Part shown: positions 43,580 to 57,192 of the stretch, piece after piece
How positions within the stretch are numbered: the first letter of the stretch is position 1
Layout: each line of letters begins with the position of its first letter
Assembly (NCBI RefSeq): GCF_000835495.1
Contig: NW_015622543.1
Coordinates: 3,076,463 to 3,140,462 of the forward strand
Length of the DNA stretch: 64,000 nucleotides
DNA from: Cladophialophora immunda
Taxonomy: Eukaryota > Ascomycota > Eurotiomycetes > Chaetothyriales > Herpotrichiellaceae
Direction of reading: 5' to 3'
Translations under genes and position numbers: made by a program
The notes under the pieces: model-generated
What the model saw: only the letters and a program-made list of their open reading frames with translations
What the model was told of the DNA's origin: nothing
Database searches by the model: none

Positions 43580-46500
43580 ATGAGAGCCGAAGCAGTGAGC
43601 TTCGTGTTTGAACATGTGTTCCTACCCCCGAAGCTGCCCCAAGAACATCACAAGGAATCAGGCGCAGATGATCTCCTCAAAGAGATGTTAGAAGCTGCTC
43701 GCGGTTTCAGAAACGCCTTTTCCAAACTCAGCAATGAGCGCCGCGTCTGGAGGCAGCTATCATGCTCGCTGGTCAAGTGGATCGAGGTCTACTCCAACGG
43801 CGCTCCATGTCGCGACGTCATCGCGGATGCCCTTGAAAACATGCTTCAGGACGGCAAGTATCTTTCCATGGACCATGATTCACCGCTAACCCACCTTCAG
43901 AAGTTTTGCTGTTCTACATTCAGCCTCAGAATGCCACACTCATGATCAGAAACAAGGCCAAAGGCGCCATCTTCGAGTGCTTCGAGGTGCTTGCGAAGAC
44001 TGGTGCGGTCCTCGATGCCAAAGACGCTCTAATCCGGTATTTTCCCGCACGAGCGGCCTTCTTGCCGCAAGAGAAACTCGCGAATACCCCTTTTCTCAAA
44101 ACTCTTGGAGATACAATCTATATGCTGTCTGTTGAGCCAATGAAGATGGCCATGGAAACAACGAAGAAGGGAGACAACGTTGTGGTTGAAGAGCGTCAGT
44201 CTGCCCATCCCAGAGCTGTCTCGGAATGGCTGTTCAGCATCTTGGGTGCCTGCGGAAAAGCTGCGTCAACTTTGCCCATTTGCAAACGCATTCACGACGA
44301 TGTTTGCTGGAAAGATGCACACTTACCCTGGCGCCGCTCGGGCGTTTGGCTGTCTGCCAAAGTCGCCCTTCAGATTGCCCTCCAGAACACAGACCTCGAG
44401 GGTGAGGGGCATTGCCACTATAAAAACTTCATGCTGTTCCTCTTGTCTCGGATAGCTGCTGTTATTGCGGCCATCGATCCCAGACCCGATGTTCTTCACA
44501 TCTTGCGTGTGAAATTAGCAAGACGAAATGCCAAGCTGGGATCCTCCACGCTTGACTATGTTCAAAATGCCGTCAAGATGACCTTGGATATCATTGATAG
44601 CAGCATCCGCCGCCAATGGGCAGAGACGACCGACAGAGACAAAATTACCGTTCCACCTGTGCCTTTCCGAAAGGTGTCCGACCAACTGGTGTTGGAAAAT
44701 AGTCGCCGAATCTTACACAACGCCTGGAATCGCTCTCACAAAGGGTTCACCTACGCGTTCACGTCGTACACCCCTCCTTCATGCGCTAGAGTGCGGTTGT
44801 CAAAATATTCACTACCGGAAACTACAATCTTCAGTCATGCAAAAGATGTCCTCTTTGCTCTTGTTGACTTCGAGCTCTGGATTGAGCAGCATCTGAACCA
44901 TTGGGTAGTCGTCAACACGAGAACCCCGTCTGCATGTTCCTCCCTGTCTAAACTGATGCAGAAATATTATGCTGTGGCCAAGCAGAGATACCAATCACAC
45001 GTGGAACGAATGTCGATTATGCTGCTTACAATCTTCGAGTTGTGGGTGGCCTTGGACACCATTGCAACTACTCTCTGTCCGCTCCTCTTAGAGTATCCAC
45101 CGGAGGTGCCGGTGACCCTTTTTGGACCACTCCTTCTTGGTAGTAGAACTGAGCTGGAAAGACTTTCTAAGATCGAGCTTCATATTGAATCAAGACAGTC
45201 ACCGCACACCCAGAAAAATGATTCACTCTTCGCCGACCCGTCACCAAGCTGCTTCGCCGTTGAATTCTACAATCAGTCTTCTGATCTGCAGACGTTGCGC
45301 AACAGAGTTGAAGAAGATGCTCACCAAGCGCGGAGAGCCAAGTCCGCAGAGTGGGAATTGAAGAAGAAGACATTCGACAGTCTCATGAGAGAAGTCAAAG
45401 GCATGGAGTGTGGCGTCTTCATCCCTAGGGGCGTGGACAAGCACGGAAACCCATATGTTGGCAGGCCTCGGCATCACAATAGATGCTGGAAATGTGCGAA
45501 GGAGCAGGAAGCCAAGGATATCCAGATATCGAAACACGAGTGGCCACTCCCTGACGACGAGACTATGTGTAAAGCAGTGATCTTCGAGCTTGATCCCCCC
45601 GAGCCGATTGTCTCCTGGCGCGATACTACATTTTTCCTACTTCAAGATGTATGCAGAACCAGCCAAGTGACCGGGTTGGCGTCTAAGCAAGGATTGCTTC
45701 GGTACGCGCCACTTGAGAAGTACGCTCGGCGGAAATACCGACGCATCACCCTCGCATCATCCGTCAAACCCCTGATCAAATCACATTATCTCAAAGCGTC
45801 ATTGAATGTTGACCCGGTTTTCGTCACCAACGGCCTCCACCCGAGAATGAACGATACCTCTCAGATGGCTTTATGGACAGCAGAGCAGATTGCAAAACCG
45901 TCGCTACAAAATTACTGCTACACCAAACTCACGGACTCTCCGGACGGGGTCTTCAATGGCTATGTCAACTTCACCACTCATACGCAGAATCAAGTGATCT
46001 CACAAAAGTCAAAGTGTCCTTCAGAGATGAGCTCTCACGAATTTGTGCTTCTCGGATCGCTACGATCTGGAGAAAGACTCCAACTCCTCAACGTGCTTGG
46101 AGCAATTACCTCCCCAGAAATTGACTTCAACTCACCCACAACAGCTCTACTGTTCCGTTACGCTATCTCTCAAGTCGGCGAAAAGCGCTCCACCTCGCCA
46201 TCGTATCTACGTGAATCTCAGGGCATACTCGAGGAGGAGCATTTCAGTCTTTCTCTTCTGGATGCCCTGGACTGCGCATTCGAGAGAATCGAGGCAAATT
46301 TCAAAGAAGCGGCGGCGGCGGCTATATTGCTGGAAGTGGCTCTCAAGGTTTTATCGCTATCGTCATTCCCGGAGATTGCGAAGCGTTGTATCAACCTTAT
46401 CCTCTGGATTCGTCAGTCCGGTCTAGGTTGGATACGCCAGATGACCAAGCTCTACACAGACCAGAAGAACGCTCATGTTGACAGCTCTACCCTCAAAGAT

Positions 46501-49500
46501 CTGTCACGTCAGATCTTGAATGCTTGCATTCTTTGCCGCCGCACGTACGCTGCGGACACCGAATCCCAGCCATCTATGTTCTCTGACTATGATGCTGTGG
46601 CAGACTACGTGGAAGCTTCTGTCTACCTGCATGTTCATCGAAAGTCTCATTCTGACGCAGAGGCTCTCAAAATGGAAAAGCAGCTTTTAAATGACGCGTA
46701 CCTGGCCAGGCGATATGAGGAACATCTCCAAGTCGCCCTCGAGCTCAACGACTCAGCAATCTCAGATGGCATCAACAGATTCTGGCCAACTGCGATATTC
46801 ACCAACAAGTGGCAGACTGTACACAGTGATGATTCTTCCTGGATTTCCAATCAGATTTCTTCTAAAGTCGTCCACTACAACCTTGTCACTGGTAGCCTTC
46901 TTGTTTCTGGTCGAGCGATTTCTCAGCTTCCTGCTCAGCATACGTCTACCCGTCTCTACCGGTCAATCTTCGGGGATGTGGATCTGGACGTTTTCGCTGC
47001 TGATGAAGAGGATATGGAGTATATGACCAAGGATGTTTTTCATGGCCACCGAGTTTATTTCGGCCTGCGCGGTGATGTTCTCTTAATTCGTTCGGAGAGT
47101 AACGGCGAGACTTTCGAGGCCATCCAACGCGAAAATTTTCAAGGGGATCTTCCGCGAGTTATCGTGGAGAATACCACTCCTTGGATGTCCTTACGAGACG
47201 GCACAGTTGTTTTCCGGTCTAGAGCGCAACCTTTCCACTCAGAAGTGTCAGACTGGACTCTCAGCCCCGACCTTAATTATAGGTCAAAGACTTCCATGCA
47301 TGCTGGTCAGAGGTATCTAATAGACGCCCAGAGTCAAGTTGGTGGGACTATCTGCAATGCTCTCCAACCAATCGAACAGAAGTCACATATCCTCATGACG
47401 GTTAACCAAAGCAAGAAGATCGAGATTGAGCTTCCTCGCTATCATCTGCATTTTGACGTCGATGAGGAAGGTCGAATGGTTTGCAAAGAGCTTTCCGCCT
47501 TCATTGACTTTGACCAGACATTGGGAACTCTGCATGGATTCAAGTCTCGTCTGATTTTGCGGAGCACGAGCAAGATTGCCGGGTCAAATCTGAGAACCGT
47601 TTTGATTCCACACGGGGATGTGAAGTTGATCCCGGCATCTCCTCATGTTTCTGCTCGGGTTCTACTGGGAGACACCAGTTCTGTGACGTTTTCACAGTTT
47701 CGACTCGATGTCAGACTTGGACAGCTGATCAGCCAAGATCTGGACTCCCATCTGTACAAGGCATACCTGCATGCGGTCACAAGTTTTCCAGAGTCTGATT
47801 CTCTGACTGGTAGGACTGGCACTGAAGAGAGCCTGTTCGCTCTGTCGGATCGCATCTGTCGGACATGCCAACCATTTTCTGAGCGTGCACAAACCATACT
47901 GCGCTTGATTGCTCGACTTACTCCTGAGAGGCGTTTCTACCCTCCCCATCTCAAGACTATGCAGAGCGTGACATTTGACGGTGTCCTGCCAGTCATGGCT
48001 CAACGTGATATTTTCTTTGGAACGGTCAATGAGATAGTCGCTCACAACAAGAAAGCAGACTGGCTGTTCGATGCGAACGTGACTGCCATACCATATAAAG
48101 GAGACTTCGCATTGTTGGACAGATCTCATCATCGAACAAACAAGCTTTACCCGTGCGAGTCCGTAGCGCCAGTCTCGCGTTCTATCGACGACAGGGATTA
48201 TTGTTCAAGGGACCAGGACTTGGGAAATAACTTTTCTGCATCAGCCACCATGGTCAATCTCATCGAATCCTCGCCGTCCGCATTTGACGTCAACACATCC
48301 TGGAGGAGCAAAATAAGAAGATGGAAACAAATCAGTGGATTCAACGAGGACTTCACCTTCAACTCTTTCTCAAGTCTCTTGAACCAGGACTTGAAAGACA
48401 TATTTCCTCGCCTAATGAGTTTCTGTAGATCGTCGTCTACTCAACTGGAGACTCTCATGTTTGTTCTATCGCTCTTGGTATTTGAAAAACCTGCTATTGA
48501 CGAAGAGTTGAGGACTTTTCTCGCCTTCGCTGTTTCACCAGCCCTCAGGAATCTTCCAGCTCCCAAACACGATTCGTATGACTTGAGGGATGGTCATTCA
48601 TTCAATCGCGAAGAGATCTCGACGCTCATCTCCCAGTGTGAAAACCCGTTTGTCCCTAGCGACTCCTGTGACGTTGCCGAAAGCGGAGATTTTGGGATCA
48701 CGGAAGAGCATCGACGCTTTGATCAAGAGCTAAGAGACCAACGCGAGTTGATCCTGGACGCTGCCCGCGAATCCTGGCCAAATGATACTGTTCAATTGCC
48801 GACGGAGCGGTCACTGAATCAGTACAAGTTCTCAGAGCTGAAAGTGCTGTTGAATGGGAGGTTTGCGGCGTGGTACAAAAACTATCTTTTCTTGCAACTC
48901 TTCGAGGAATACGATCGGACCCTCACAGCTTTCAACGGCCCCTGGACTGGCCAAGATGTTACTGACATTGTTCTCGACTTTGACCTTGCTACTCGCTCTG
49001 CCCGTCCAAACATACACTTTTCACTGCTCGACCTCATGATCATGAAGCCAGTCACCGGGCATGAATTTAGTGAGAGCAAGCCCACGGGCTTAGACGGAGA
49101 TCTGTCGCAGTCTCTATCTGGAACTGTAACTCCTACACTTTTGGAGTCTAATCAAGCCCGATCCAGCTGGGAAGAACTAGAAGATATCGTCGAAGACTTG
49201 TCCCGTGACTCGTCTGTGGCTGTTCGCGAGTATGGGCAGTTCTTGGGAAACAGTATCGAAGCTATGAAGCTTCGATCTGGTCAAGAACAACCGAAGATGA
49301 AGGTGCCCTCGGGCAACGAACTAGCTCAAAAGCTCGAGGAATGCAGAGGTCACATTAGCTATGTTCTTTCACGAACCAGCATACTTCTTCGACCGTGCCA
49401 TCCCTCAGAACAGGGCTTGGTCACTGCAAAGGTTTGGCCGCAAGTGTCTGAATTAACTTTGCTTCAACTTCTCTCAGCTGAACACCGAGAAAAGGTCCCG

Positions 49501-52500
49501 GCTCGTTGGATGTCCGTTCTGCTCCAGTTCGCCAGAGAGATTACAGCAGCACAGCGGGTGGAAAGACTACAAAAATTCCTTGCTGCCGAGGACACGTTCG
49601 CTTTCAACAATGAGCTTGCCAATCCTGCACACTCCGCATGGTCGCCAGAAGAGTGGCCTGACTGGCTCCTTCTCGAGTGTCAAAACAACTTTCTCATTCG
49701 ACCTGTCCAGATCCGGGTTGCAACTGAATTGCTCAAGCCGGAAAATGGGACCGTGTTACTGGGCATGGGCGAAGGAAAGACGAGTGTTATTTTAAATCTT
49801 GTGGTGACGGCACTTGCCCAAGGCTCACATCTCGTTCGGGTTGTGGTGCTGAAGCCTCTCGCACAAGAAATGCTCCGAATCCTGTCGCGCTCTCTTGCAG
49901 GCTTGGTGGGAAGAACCCTTTACTATCTACCCTTCTCGAGACAGACCACTTTGAACACCGAAACACCTCGGCGACTGATGAGTCTTTATCAAGAATGCCG
50001 TGAAACGGGAGGGGTACTCCTCACTTTGCCGGAATACTTGAACTCGTTTCGCCTCGTGGGCCTTGATAAGCTGACACCAGACACTCAATACCTTGCTACT
50101 GAACTCATCCGCGTTCAGAAATGGCTCGATTGTAATGCCAGAGATGTCCTCGACGAGTCTGACGAGCTTTTAAAACCTGCGTATGAGCTTGTTTACACGA
50201 ATGGAGAAGCAAATCTCCTTTCAGGAGCGCCAGACAGATGGAATGTCTCATTGGAAGTCTTGGACCTGATTCAGAAAAATGCTGGTGCACTTTGCAAGCA
50301 ATGCCCGAACGAAATTGAAATGGAAGCCCGGGGTCCGGGGTCATTCCCGCATATCAGAGTGTTGAATGAAGCCGGTGCAGTGGCAGTGGCGAAGGTGGTC
50401 ACTCAGTCCATCGTCGATGGACAGCTTCCAAGCCTCTCTCTTGGTCACTGCAATCCAAAGGTGCTCCAAGCCGTCAGCTCGTTCATACTAAACCTCGACG
50501 TCGACAGTGTGGAATCTGAATTGATAACCCAGCACTTTGAGAATTCGACTAGGCTTCATCTCCTCTATGTGGCTAGAGGGCTGGTATCCCACCAAATCCT
50601 GAGCCACACTCTCCGCAAACGCTGGCAGGTAAATTACGGACTTGATCGATCTCGGACTTTGAGCGCAGTTCCGTATCGTGCCAAATCAGTTCCATCTCCC
50701 AGCGCTGAATTTGCACAACCGGAAGCGGCAATCATTCTGACCGCGCTCTCATTCTATTATACAGGCATTCTTCGGCCGGATTTGAGAAGATGTCTCCTTA
50801 TTCTACTCAGACTGCCAGATCCTGCTGAAGCATACTGCAAATGGGTGAAGCACTCTACACTCCCTGACAAATATCGCAAAGTCAACTCTATCAACCTAGA
50901 TGATGGGTCTTGTGTTGACGCTCTGTATGACCATCTCCGTTACAACAGCGAGCTGATCAATTTCTTCCTGCGACATGTTGTGTACCCATCAGAGGCCAAA
51001 GAGTTCCGGTACAAATTGTCGACTTCAGCTTGGGATTTATGCAGAAATTCTGGAGTTCTTACAGTGGGCTTCAGTGGCACTTGCGACAGCAAAATACCTA
51101 TTGTACAGAAGGACCTTTCGGACTTGAGACATATCACGGCTTCAACTCTGAGCACACTGTTACGATTAGAGAATCGAAAGTACTTCTGTGCAACATCACC
51201 GTCTGGTCAACGTCTTCCAACGGAGAAGCTACTGCAGCGTATCACGGCAGATGGTCCACTCGATGTCATCATCGATGTCGGAGCTCAAATGCTGGAGGGT
51301 AACCTAGAGATTGCCCAGTTGTGGTTGCACCTCTGCCCGGAGAAGATGGCAACGATTTTCTTTTCAGAAAACGATGAGAAAATGGTCCTGAATCGTGATG
51401 GCTCAACTGAGTCACTTGCATCATCGATCTTCAAGGACGAGCTGAAAAGTTGCTTGATCTTCCTGGACGAATTCCATACTAGAGGGACCGACTTTCAGCT
51501 CCCGGACAACTTTACTGCGGCAGTGCTTTTGGGACCTGGAATTCTGAAAGATAATCTGGCACAAGCCTGTATGCGTATGAGGAAGTTGGCTGTCTCTCAA
51601 CGCGTCAGATTCTATGCTCCACCTGAGGTTGATCAAGCAATTCGAAGCATCGCGAAAGACCAATCAGGAGACCTTGAAAGCTTCCATGTTGTACGCTGGG
51701 CGATTCACCAATCTTGTCTCACTCTGAAAAAGCAAGATCCTCTTCACATAAGTCGAGGTCTACTGCACTCACGTCGACGACTCGCTGCAGGCCGTCACTT
51801 TTCTTCGAATGGTAACGTTGTGAATCCGCAGCAATATCTGGACACAGTTCGAGAGCGAGAATGCCGTCCTGTTGATGAGCTTTACAGCGCCGGCGGAACT
51901 CACCGAGCGGAACTGCCGTTCGAACCAACCTTGGCAGAATCTCAAGACCCTGTGGTTCGAGATTTGTGTATAGAGTTTGAAAGAGCTCGTGCCATCGAGT
52001 TTGATGACAGAGACATCACGCAAGAACAGGAGCGAGAAGTCTTGCACGAAGTCGAAGAGGAGAGGGAAATACAGCGCCCTCGAGAAGTTCACCCCGCCAT
52101 CCCACAACACTGTCAAAGTCTACTGGATGTCATCCGAAACGGAACGTCTCCCCAGAACATCCCCGAGCTTCGTCCATGCTTCGAAATTCTCAGCCAGACT
52201 CGCCTCGGGCTTTATTATAAGCGAGGGGAATTTCCCATGCATGTGTTGGTGACTCGAGACTTCATGCGAACCATTAAATCTCAGGATGGTTCCCCCGAAG
52301 ATGATTTCTTGAGACCAGTGCAATGGGTAGTGAAGACGCCTGGAATCATGAAGCCAATCATCATCAGCCCGCACGAAGCCAACACTTTTTTCCATGCGAT
52401 TCGAGAGTCGAAAGACAAGCCAGTTGAGTCGGAAGGGACTACCCTGCATCTGTATCAAGCCCGAACGTCACGAGGGATGGTTTCCTTTGATGCATTAGAT

Positions 52501-52959
52501 ATATGCAAGTTTCCAGAAAAGAACGCCCCCGAGAAGATAGAACCACAGGCCATTGCTCTACTCGGTCTCTTTGCAGGCCAACTGTACTTCTCTTCATTCG
52601 AGCATTACAAGGAGTTTTGCGCACTCGTCGGTCTCTTTGACGGAGAACGACTACTGGTCCGCAAGCGGCAGGTGGCAACCGACAATTTTGTTTCACCTGC
52701 TTGCAGAAAAGCGAACGGCTGGACGGAGTGCACCTTCAACACAAGCCCAGTCCCTTGGATCAAAGGATTCATCGATATGCGGCGAGCTGGCATTGAGTGG
52801 ACCCATACGCATTTGGGCAGAGTCATGAATGGACAGATCTTGCGGAAAGAAGATTTTGACGAGGACCTTGAAGGGGAAAGCCTAGCACAGGATATGGGCG
52901 AGCTGAACCTTAGCGAGCAGGAAGATACCGACGGGGTGGACGCTGAGGAGTCGGATTGA
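43580..52959 (+). CDS. Giant DUF6606/DUF3638/DUF3645 protein, helicase-like ATPase
   Basis: About 3110 aa from two exons, 43580..43853 and 43901..52959. The start MRAEAVSFVFEHVFLPPKLP matches the family N-terminus. The intron uses a GC donor (gcaagt at 43854); the nearby GT at 43858 breaks the frame. The first two thirds match the long N-terminal region of this fungal family (DUF6606). Near residue 2046 is a P-loop-like MGEGKTSVILN, with VRVVVLKPLAQEM after it, and near 2175 ARDVLDESDE, a DEAD-like Walker B (DUF3638). DUF3645 follows (PYRAKSVPSPSAEF, YYTGIL, SSWDL-like AWDLCRNSG, GFSGT). Near 2612 is LDEFHTRGTDFQLP and near 2645 QACMRMRKL, which resemble helicase motifs V and VI. Public records often call such proteins ubiquitinyl hydrolases; I see no protease Cys/His boxes. 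Function is not established. Confidence 0.92.
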
Positions 52960-53695
52960 ATTGCATAGCATGTCGCAGCAAGGCTGACACGCCTCAGCCG
53001 ATGACGCTAGGGCTTTTTCCACTTTTGTCAGAGTACAACTCACTGATTCGATGGGTCAATCAACTGAAATGACTGCTGGGTCAACGAAGCCGCATTGGAG
53101 GGTCATGGAGTGCTGTGGCTGGTCGCAATGGTCATGCTCAGGATGTTCTATTGCATACCAAAGCGTTGGAAAAACTTGCTGAAGGAAAGAAAACCAAACC
53201 GTACCTAAAAAAAAGGAGGAAAATCAGATAAAACCACCATGAAAAATACATCATGTTTGAGTGAAAGCTGTTCTCCCCCTTCATTCTCGAGTTTATATCG
53301 CTTGGGAAAGTCTCGTCGACGCAGTGGCGTAGAGACATAGTGCTTCCCATACCTGTAATGTACGTCGATGAGTCGATAGAGGCACAGTCATGCCGACGCT
53401 TGAGATGTCAGCAACGACGGCTAAAGACAACTTGCCAGTTTTCGGGGACCGAGATTCTCATTTCAGGGCTTCGTGCTATACCCGTGTCTTTAGTGCTCGT
53501 ATAGCTGTGCAGGTAATTACCGTCAGCATCACAACTGTCTCTTCCAGCATTAAGACGGTGCTACGGTGGGCGGACTTTTATGTGTTGAGGATCTACCATT
53601 GAGAAGTAATGTGTCTATAATTGAGTCCCAGGGAATTCACTTTCAAGCATTTGTCTCTGCAAATGAGCCCACGCACACTTAGAGCACCAGAAACA
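52960..53695. other. Intergenic, no gene seen
   Basis: Convergent 3' ends of the giant gene and the first SDR gene, about 740 bp. Short frames only. Confidence 0.55.
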
Positions 53696-54714
53696 TCAAG
53701 AGACATATCGTCCACCGTCGACATTGAATCCAGCGCCTCTATGCAAACGGAAAGTCAGCAGTGCTAAGCATCAACCCTCCTTGGGGAGGAAAAGACCTAC
53801 GTGATATAATTTGCTTCATCCGATGCCAGAAAAGCCGTCATGTTGGCGACGTCTTCGGGCTCGCACAGACGACCAAGCGGGAGGGTGGCCAGTCGCTTGG
53901 CTCGTCCCTCTTCGCTGTCCACGCCACCGACAACCCGTGGTGCCCTGCGTAACCCGATCAGTTCGTTTCGCAGTTGCTGCAGGTTCCAGACTTACATCGG
54001 TGTGTTACCGAACGAAGGTCTGACGATGTTGAAGCGGATACGGTGCTTGGCATATGCCCCAGCAAGGCCTTCAGTTGCCTGCCACAACGCTCAGTTACGC
54101 ACGTCAAGTCACAAGATGGGAAATAGGGGGTTTTGATTACCGTGTCAAGAGCCCCTTTACTAGCAGTGTACCAGATGGTGCTCGCTCGGGGTCTCTGCGA
54201 GCCGATGCTCCCAATGTTGATAACATGGCCGGGAATCCCCTTCGCCATCCAGTACGGCACGACCACCTTCACCGTGAGATACAGGGGCTTGACGTTGACC
54301 TGCCAGACGCGCTCGAAGTCCTCCTCGGGCACCGCGTGCGCGTCGGCCCCCAGGTGGACGTAGCCGGCGCAGTTGACGACCGTGCCCGGGACGGCGGAGA
54401 ACTTGTCCTGTGCCAATTGCAGAGCGTCCGACCACGTCTGCTCGGCCGCGACGGTGGCCGTCAAGTAGGCGAACCGGTCCGCGGGGACTAACCTGCTCGT
54501 CTCCTCGTTCCCGCTTTGGTCGATGTCGATACCGAGCACGCGGGCTCCTTCCGAGGTCGCTTTCTTCACAATCTTTTCGACCCTCACCCATGTCAGAATA
54601 TCTCGCGGGGGGTTTTTTCGTGCCGTGGGAGGTGGTGGTGGGTTATCTTACTCCCCTTCCAAATCCAGACCCGGCGCCCGTCACAATCATGACCTTGCCG
54701 TCCAGTCTCCCCAT
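53696..54714 (-). CDS. Short-chain dehydrogenase/reductase (classical SDR)
   Basis: Exons (minus): 54652..54714, 54141..54572, 53996..54078, 53801..53944 and 53696..53738; 254 aa, the classical SDR length. [20 protein letters not shown] carries the TGxxxGxG nucleotide loop and joins to [18 protein letters not shown], where Asp after the second strand favours NAD(H). NCAGYV replaces NNAG. The catalytic Ser is in INIGSIGS and the Tyr-Lys pair in WYTASKGA. The product ends [16 protein letters not shown]. All four introns are 51-79 nt and restore the frame. Each border was chosen to fit the family, and the intron 1 acceptor (AAAAG at 54573) is the least typical. The gene is the most downstream of five consecutive minus-strand genes running from the right edge. 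The substrate is unknown. Confidence 0.9.
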
Positions 54715-55250
54715 CTTGTTTGGTCCCTGCAGTCAAGGATGCCGAGGACGAGGGTGTCTGTGGTGTGAGCAACGACCTTCTCCTACTTTGACGATTCGGG
54801 ATTGTGAGACGTATTCGTTCTTCGCGCCGAGAGCCAGCAGAAGGTATTCTATGCGACGAAGGCGCAAAATCTCAATGACAATGGTAAATTGCTTTCGGTA
54901 AACGGGCCATACAGACCTGGCTTGCCCCCGGTTAGTTCCTGTATCTCCACGCACGTCTACTCCAACCGTGCGGGCAGAATGATCTGTAGCTCGGCTACGA
55001 GGCCGGTAGTGCCTCGTCTCGGGATTCGAAAATTCTATTGCACTGTTCACTGGGAATCACTTTCCTATTTTCATGGTGAAAAGTCGACGCTCAATTCCCC
55101 CCTTTTGCCGGGACATTATTTGCCTCACGGCCTGTGATCCTGCCCGACTACCATAATATCAAAAATCATGTCTCGACTCTGAATTCTGTCTCGGGGCCCG
55201 TCCCCGTCTACAATCGCCCTGCAACGACGGTTGGTCATACAGCCCGCCGC
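54715..55250. other. Intergenic, promoter of the SDR gene
   Basis: 536 bp between the metallo-beta-lactamase stop and the SDR start, both on the minus strand. No ORF of note; no defendable motif. Confidence 0.5.
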
Positions 55251-56560
55251 CTATAAGCTCGAATGGCCGGGGCACTGGAACAGGGCTCCCCGGAAGTCTC
55301 GCAAGAAAGTCCACATGGTCTTCTCCCGCCACCCGCGCGCTTTCCAGTCGTTGGCCTGCTTGGGGTACACGTCCACCACGCCGGCGATGGTGTCGTCGTG
55401 CGCGGCGAGGAAGAAGACGTTGTCCTGGCCATCGGCGTCCTGGGCGCGGACGATCGTCCTCACCGCCTCGTCAAAGTCACTCGTGATCACGGGGTCGAAG
55501 AAGGGTTGATCCACCCTGCGTCCACGCGACGTCTGCAGGGTCTCGAGGGTCTCGAGTGTCACGCTCGGGTTGCCCGTGCTCTTTGCACCCATAGAGGCCA
55601 CGGCCGAAGCGAAGTTGAGGTACTTGGAGGGTCGAAGTTCACCGCCATGGTGAGTCAAGTCACCTCCCAGGAACGCAAAGGTGTCGGGGTTCGACGTGGT
55701 GCGTACAAGCCCCCCTAGGTGGCCGATGGCGTGGCCGGGCGTGTCGAGCAGGTAGAACGAGCCGTCGCCGAAGTAGTCGAACCCTCGGATCTCTCCCAAC
55801 TGCACGGTTCCTGGCCCGCCGAAGTCGATCTCTCGCACGCGTCGGCCACTGTCGTAGAAGTGAGCATCACCATTCCAGTGCCTGATTCAGTGGTCCAGGG
55901 GTCATGGTGCGATGTACGGCCTTTTGAGGGCTCGGAGAAATGTACTTACTCGACGTCTTTCTGCGGAATCGGTGATTTAGGGTTCGTGGGATATGCTGGG
56001 AGAAACGCCTTGCTGAACCCGGGCCCGACGACCAGGTCCGTGGTGGAGGGGAAATGCTGGATGTCGCCTTGATGGTCCCAGTGCCAATGACTATGTAAAT
56101 GTTCTCATCAGTTAACCTAAACCGGCGAAAGATTCTGCGCGGTAGACAAATGGTTCACGTACCTCCAAACCACAGCCTCGATATCCGCAAGCTGCAACGG
56201 CCGGCCTCCCTCGCCGATGGAGTTGCCGTGCTCCACCAGAATCTCAGCCGTGTTCTGTGGCGCTTCGACCACCCAGTTGAACGTCTTTATTCGGTTCGAG
56301 ACCACCGGCGGGAGGCCGTAGACGTCCTGGGGCACGCCGAGGTCGAAGAGCACCCGCCTCGTCGTCCCCGACACGGTGGTCTCGATCAGAAACGACCAGC
56401 TGGGGACCTTTGGGAACATGTGAAAGGTCGGCAGACTCGGTTTCACCAAGTGGTCGGCCGCCATGCCCTGGATCGTGCCGGTGGTGTCGACGATCCAGAA
56501 CTTCGCGGCGGCGCCATGGGGGACGGGGAACGGGCGGGTGGTCGTGCTTGTCGAGCTCAT
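55251..56560 (-). CDS. Metallo-beta-lactamase-fold hydrolase, lactonase-like
   Basis: Exons (minus): 56163..56560, 55950..56090 and 55251..55881; 389 aa. The zinc motif HxHxDH appears as [10 protein letters not shown], created exactly at the intron 1 junction, followed by [12 protein letters not shown]. Further metal ligands are probably His in [14 protein letters not shown], Asp in [11 protein letters not shown] and His in FLAAHDD. The N-terminal part gives the first strands ([18 protein letters not shown]). This layout is shared by fungal proteins related to N-acyl-homoserine lactonases and to lactam/lactone hydrolases of xenobiotic clusters. There is no signal peptide, so it is probably cytosolic. 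Its neighbours are an SDR, a Zn2Cys6 regulator and a flavocytochrome b2-like enzyme. A ring-opening role for a lactone or lactam is a reasonable inference, not shown. Confidence 0.92.
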
Positions 56561-57192
56561 TCTCTCAGGTATTCCGTTGGACTCCTATAACTATTCACCG
56601 TGTGCAACGTAACTTTTTAGATGCACCCCTTGCAAAACCGCTATGTTTAAGAATGTATCCAAGACGGGCGTATACGTCTGAAGCAGGACTTTTTTGGAGT
56701 CAGGAACCCCGAATCCTCCGGCTCAAGAGCCTGTCTCCCCACTACAATTTGATAGCCGAAAATGATTTCTGGTCAAGCGGGGTTGATTGTTGCCATCAAC
56801 TTCTGATTCCCCCTCAACTGGACTATGCTCGGTACAAGATGGTTCTTGGTGTCTGGCGTGGGCTGGTTGAAGCGGCATGACGCCGAATCCAACCGTTCGA
56901 ATACTCCGGTGTATAGGGGTATTGTCCTAGATATTGCCATTATGCGTTGCCGAGTGAGCTTCCGTTATTTCGTTCGTTTTTACGGGCAGACAGATGGAGA
57001 TCCCAATTTCAATTTCAATTTCAGGGAGCTCGTCAAGCAGCGACGCCCTGTAGTTTACAGTACATTCTTTCCGATGTTCAATTCTTTCCCACCTGCGCGA
57101 GCGCCACCCTTTCTAGGAGAGCTGTTCTTCCGGAACGCATTCCCGAACCTAAGCGTTCAAACCTGGCTCTCACCGGCAAATCCAACTTGAAA
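56561..57192. other. Intergenic, no gene seen
   Basis: 632 bp between the regulator stop and the hydrolase start. A tcaatttcaatttca direct repeat lies near 57006-57024. No gene is seen. Confidence 0.5.

Noticed and set aside
43858..43900. GT donor at 43858 for the giant gene intron
   Set aside because: It leaves phase 2, which no nearby acceptor matches; the GC donor four bases upstream keeps the frame.
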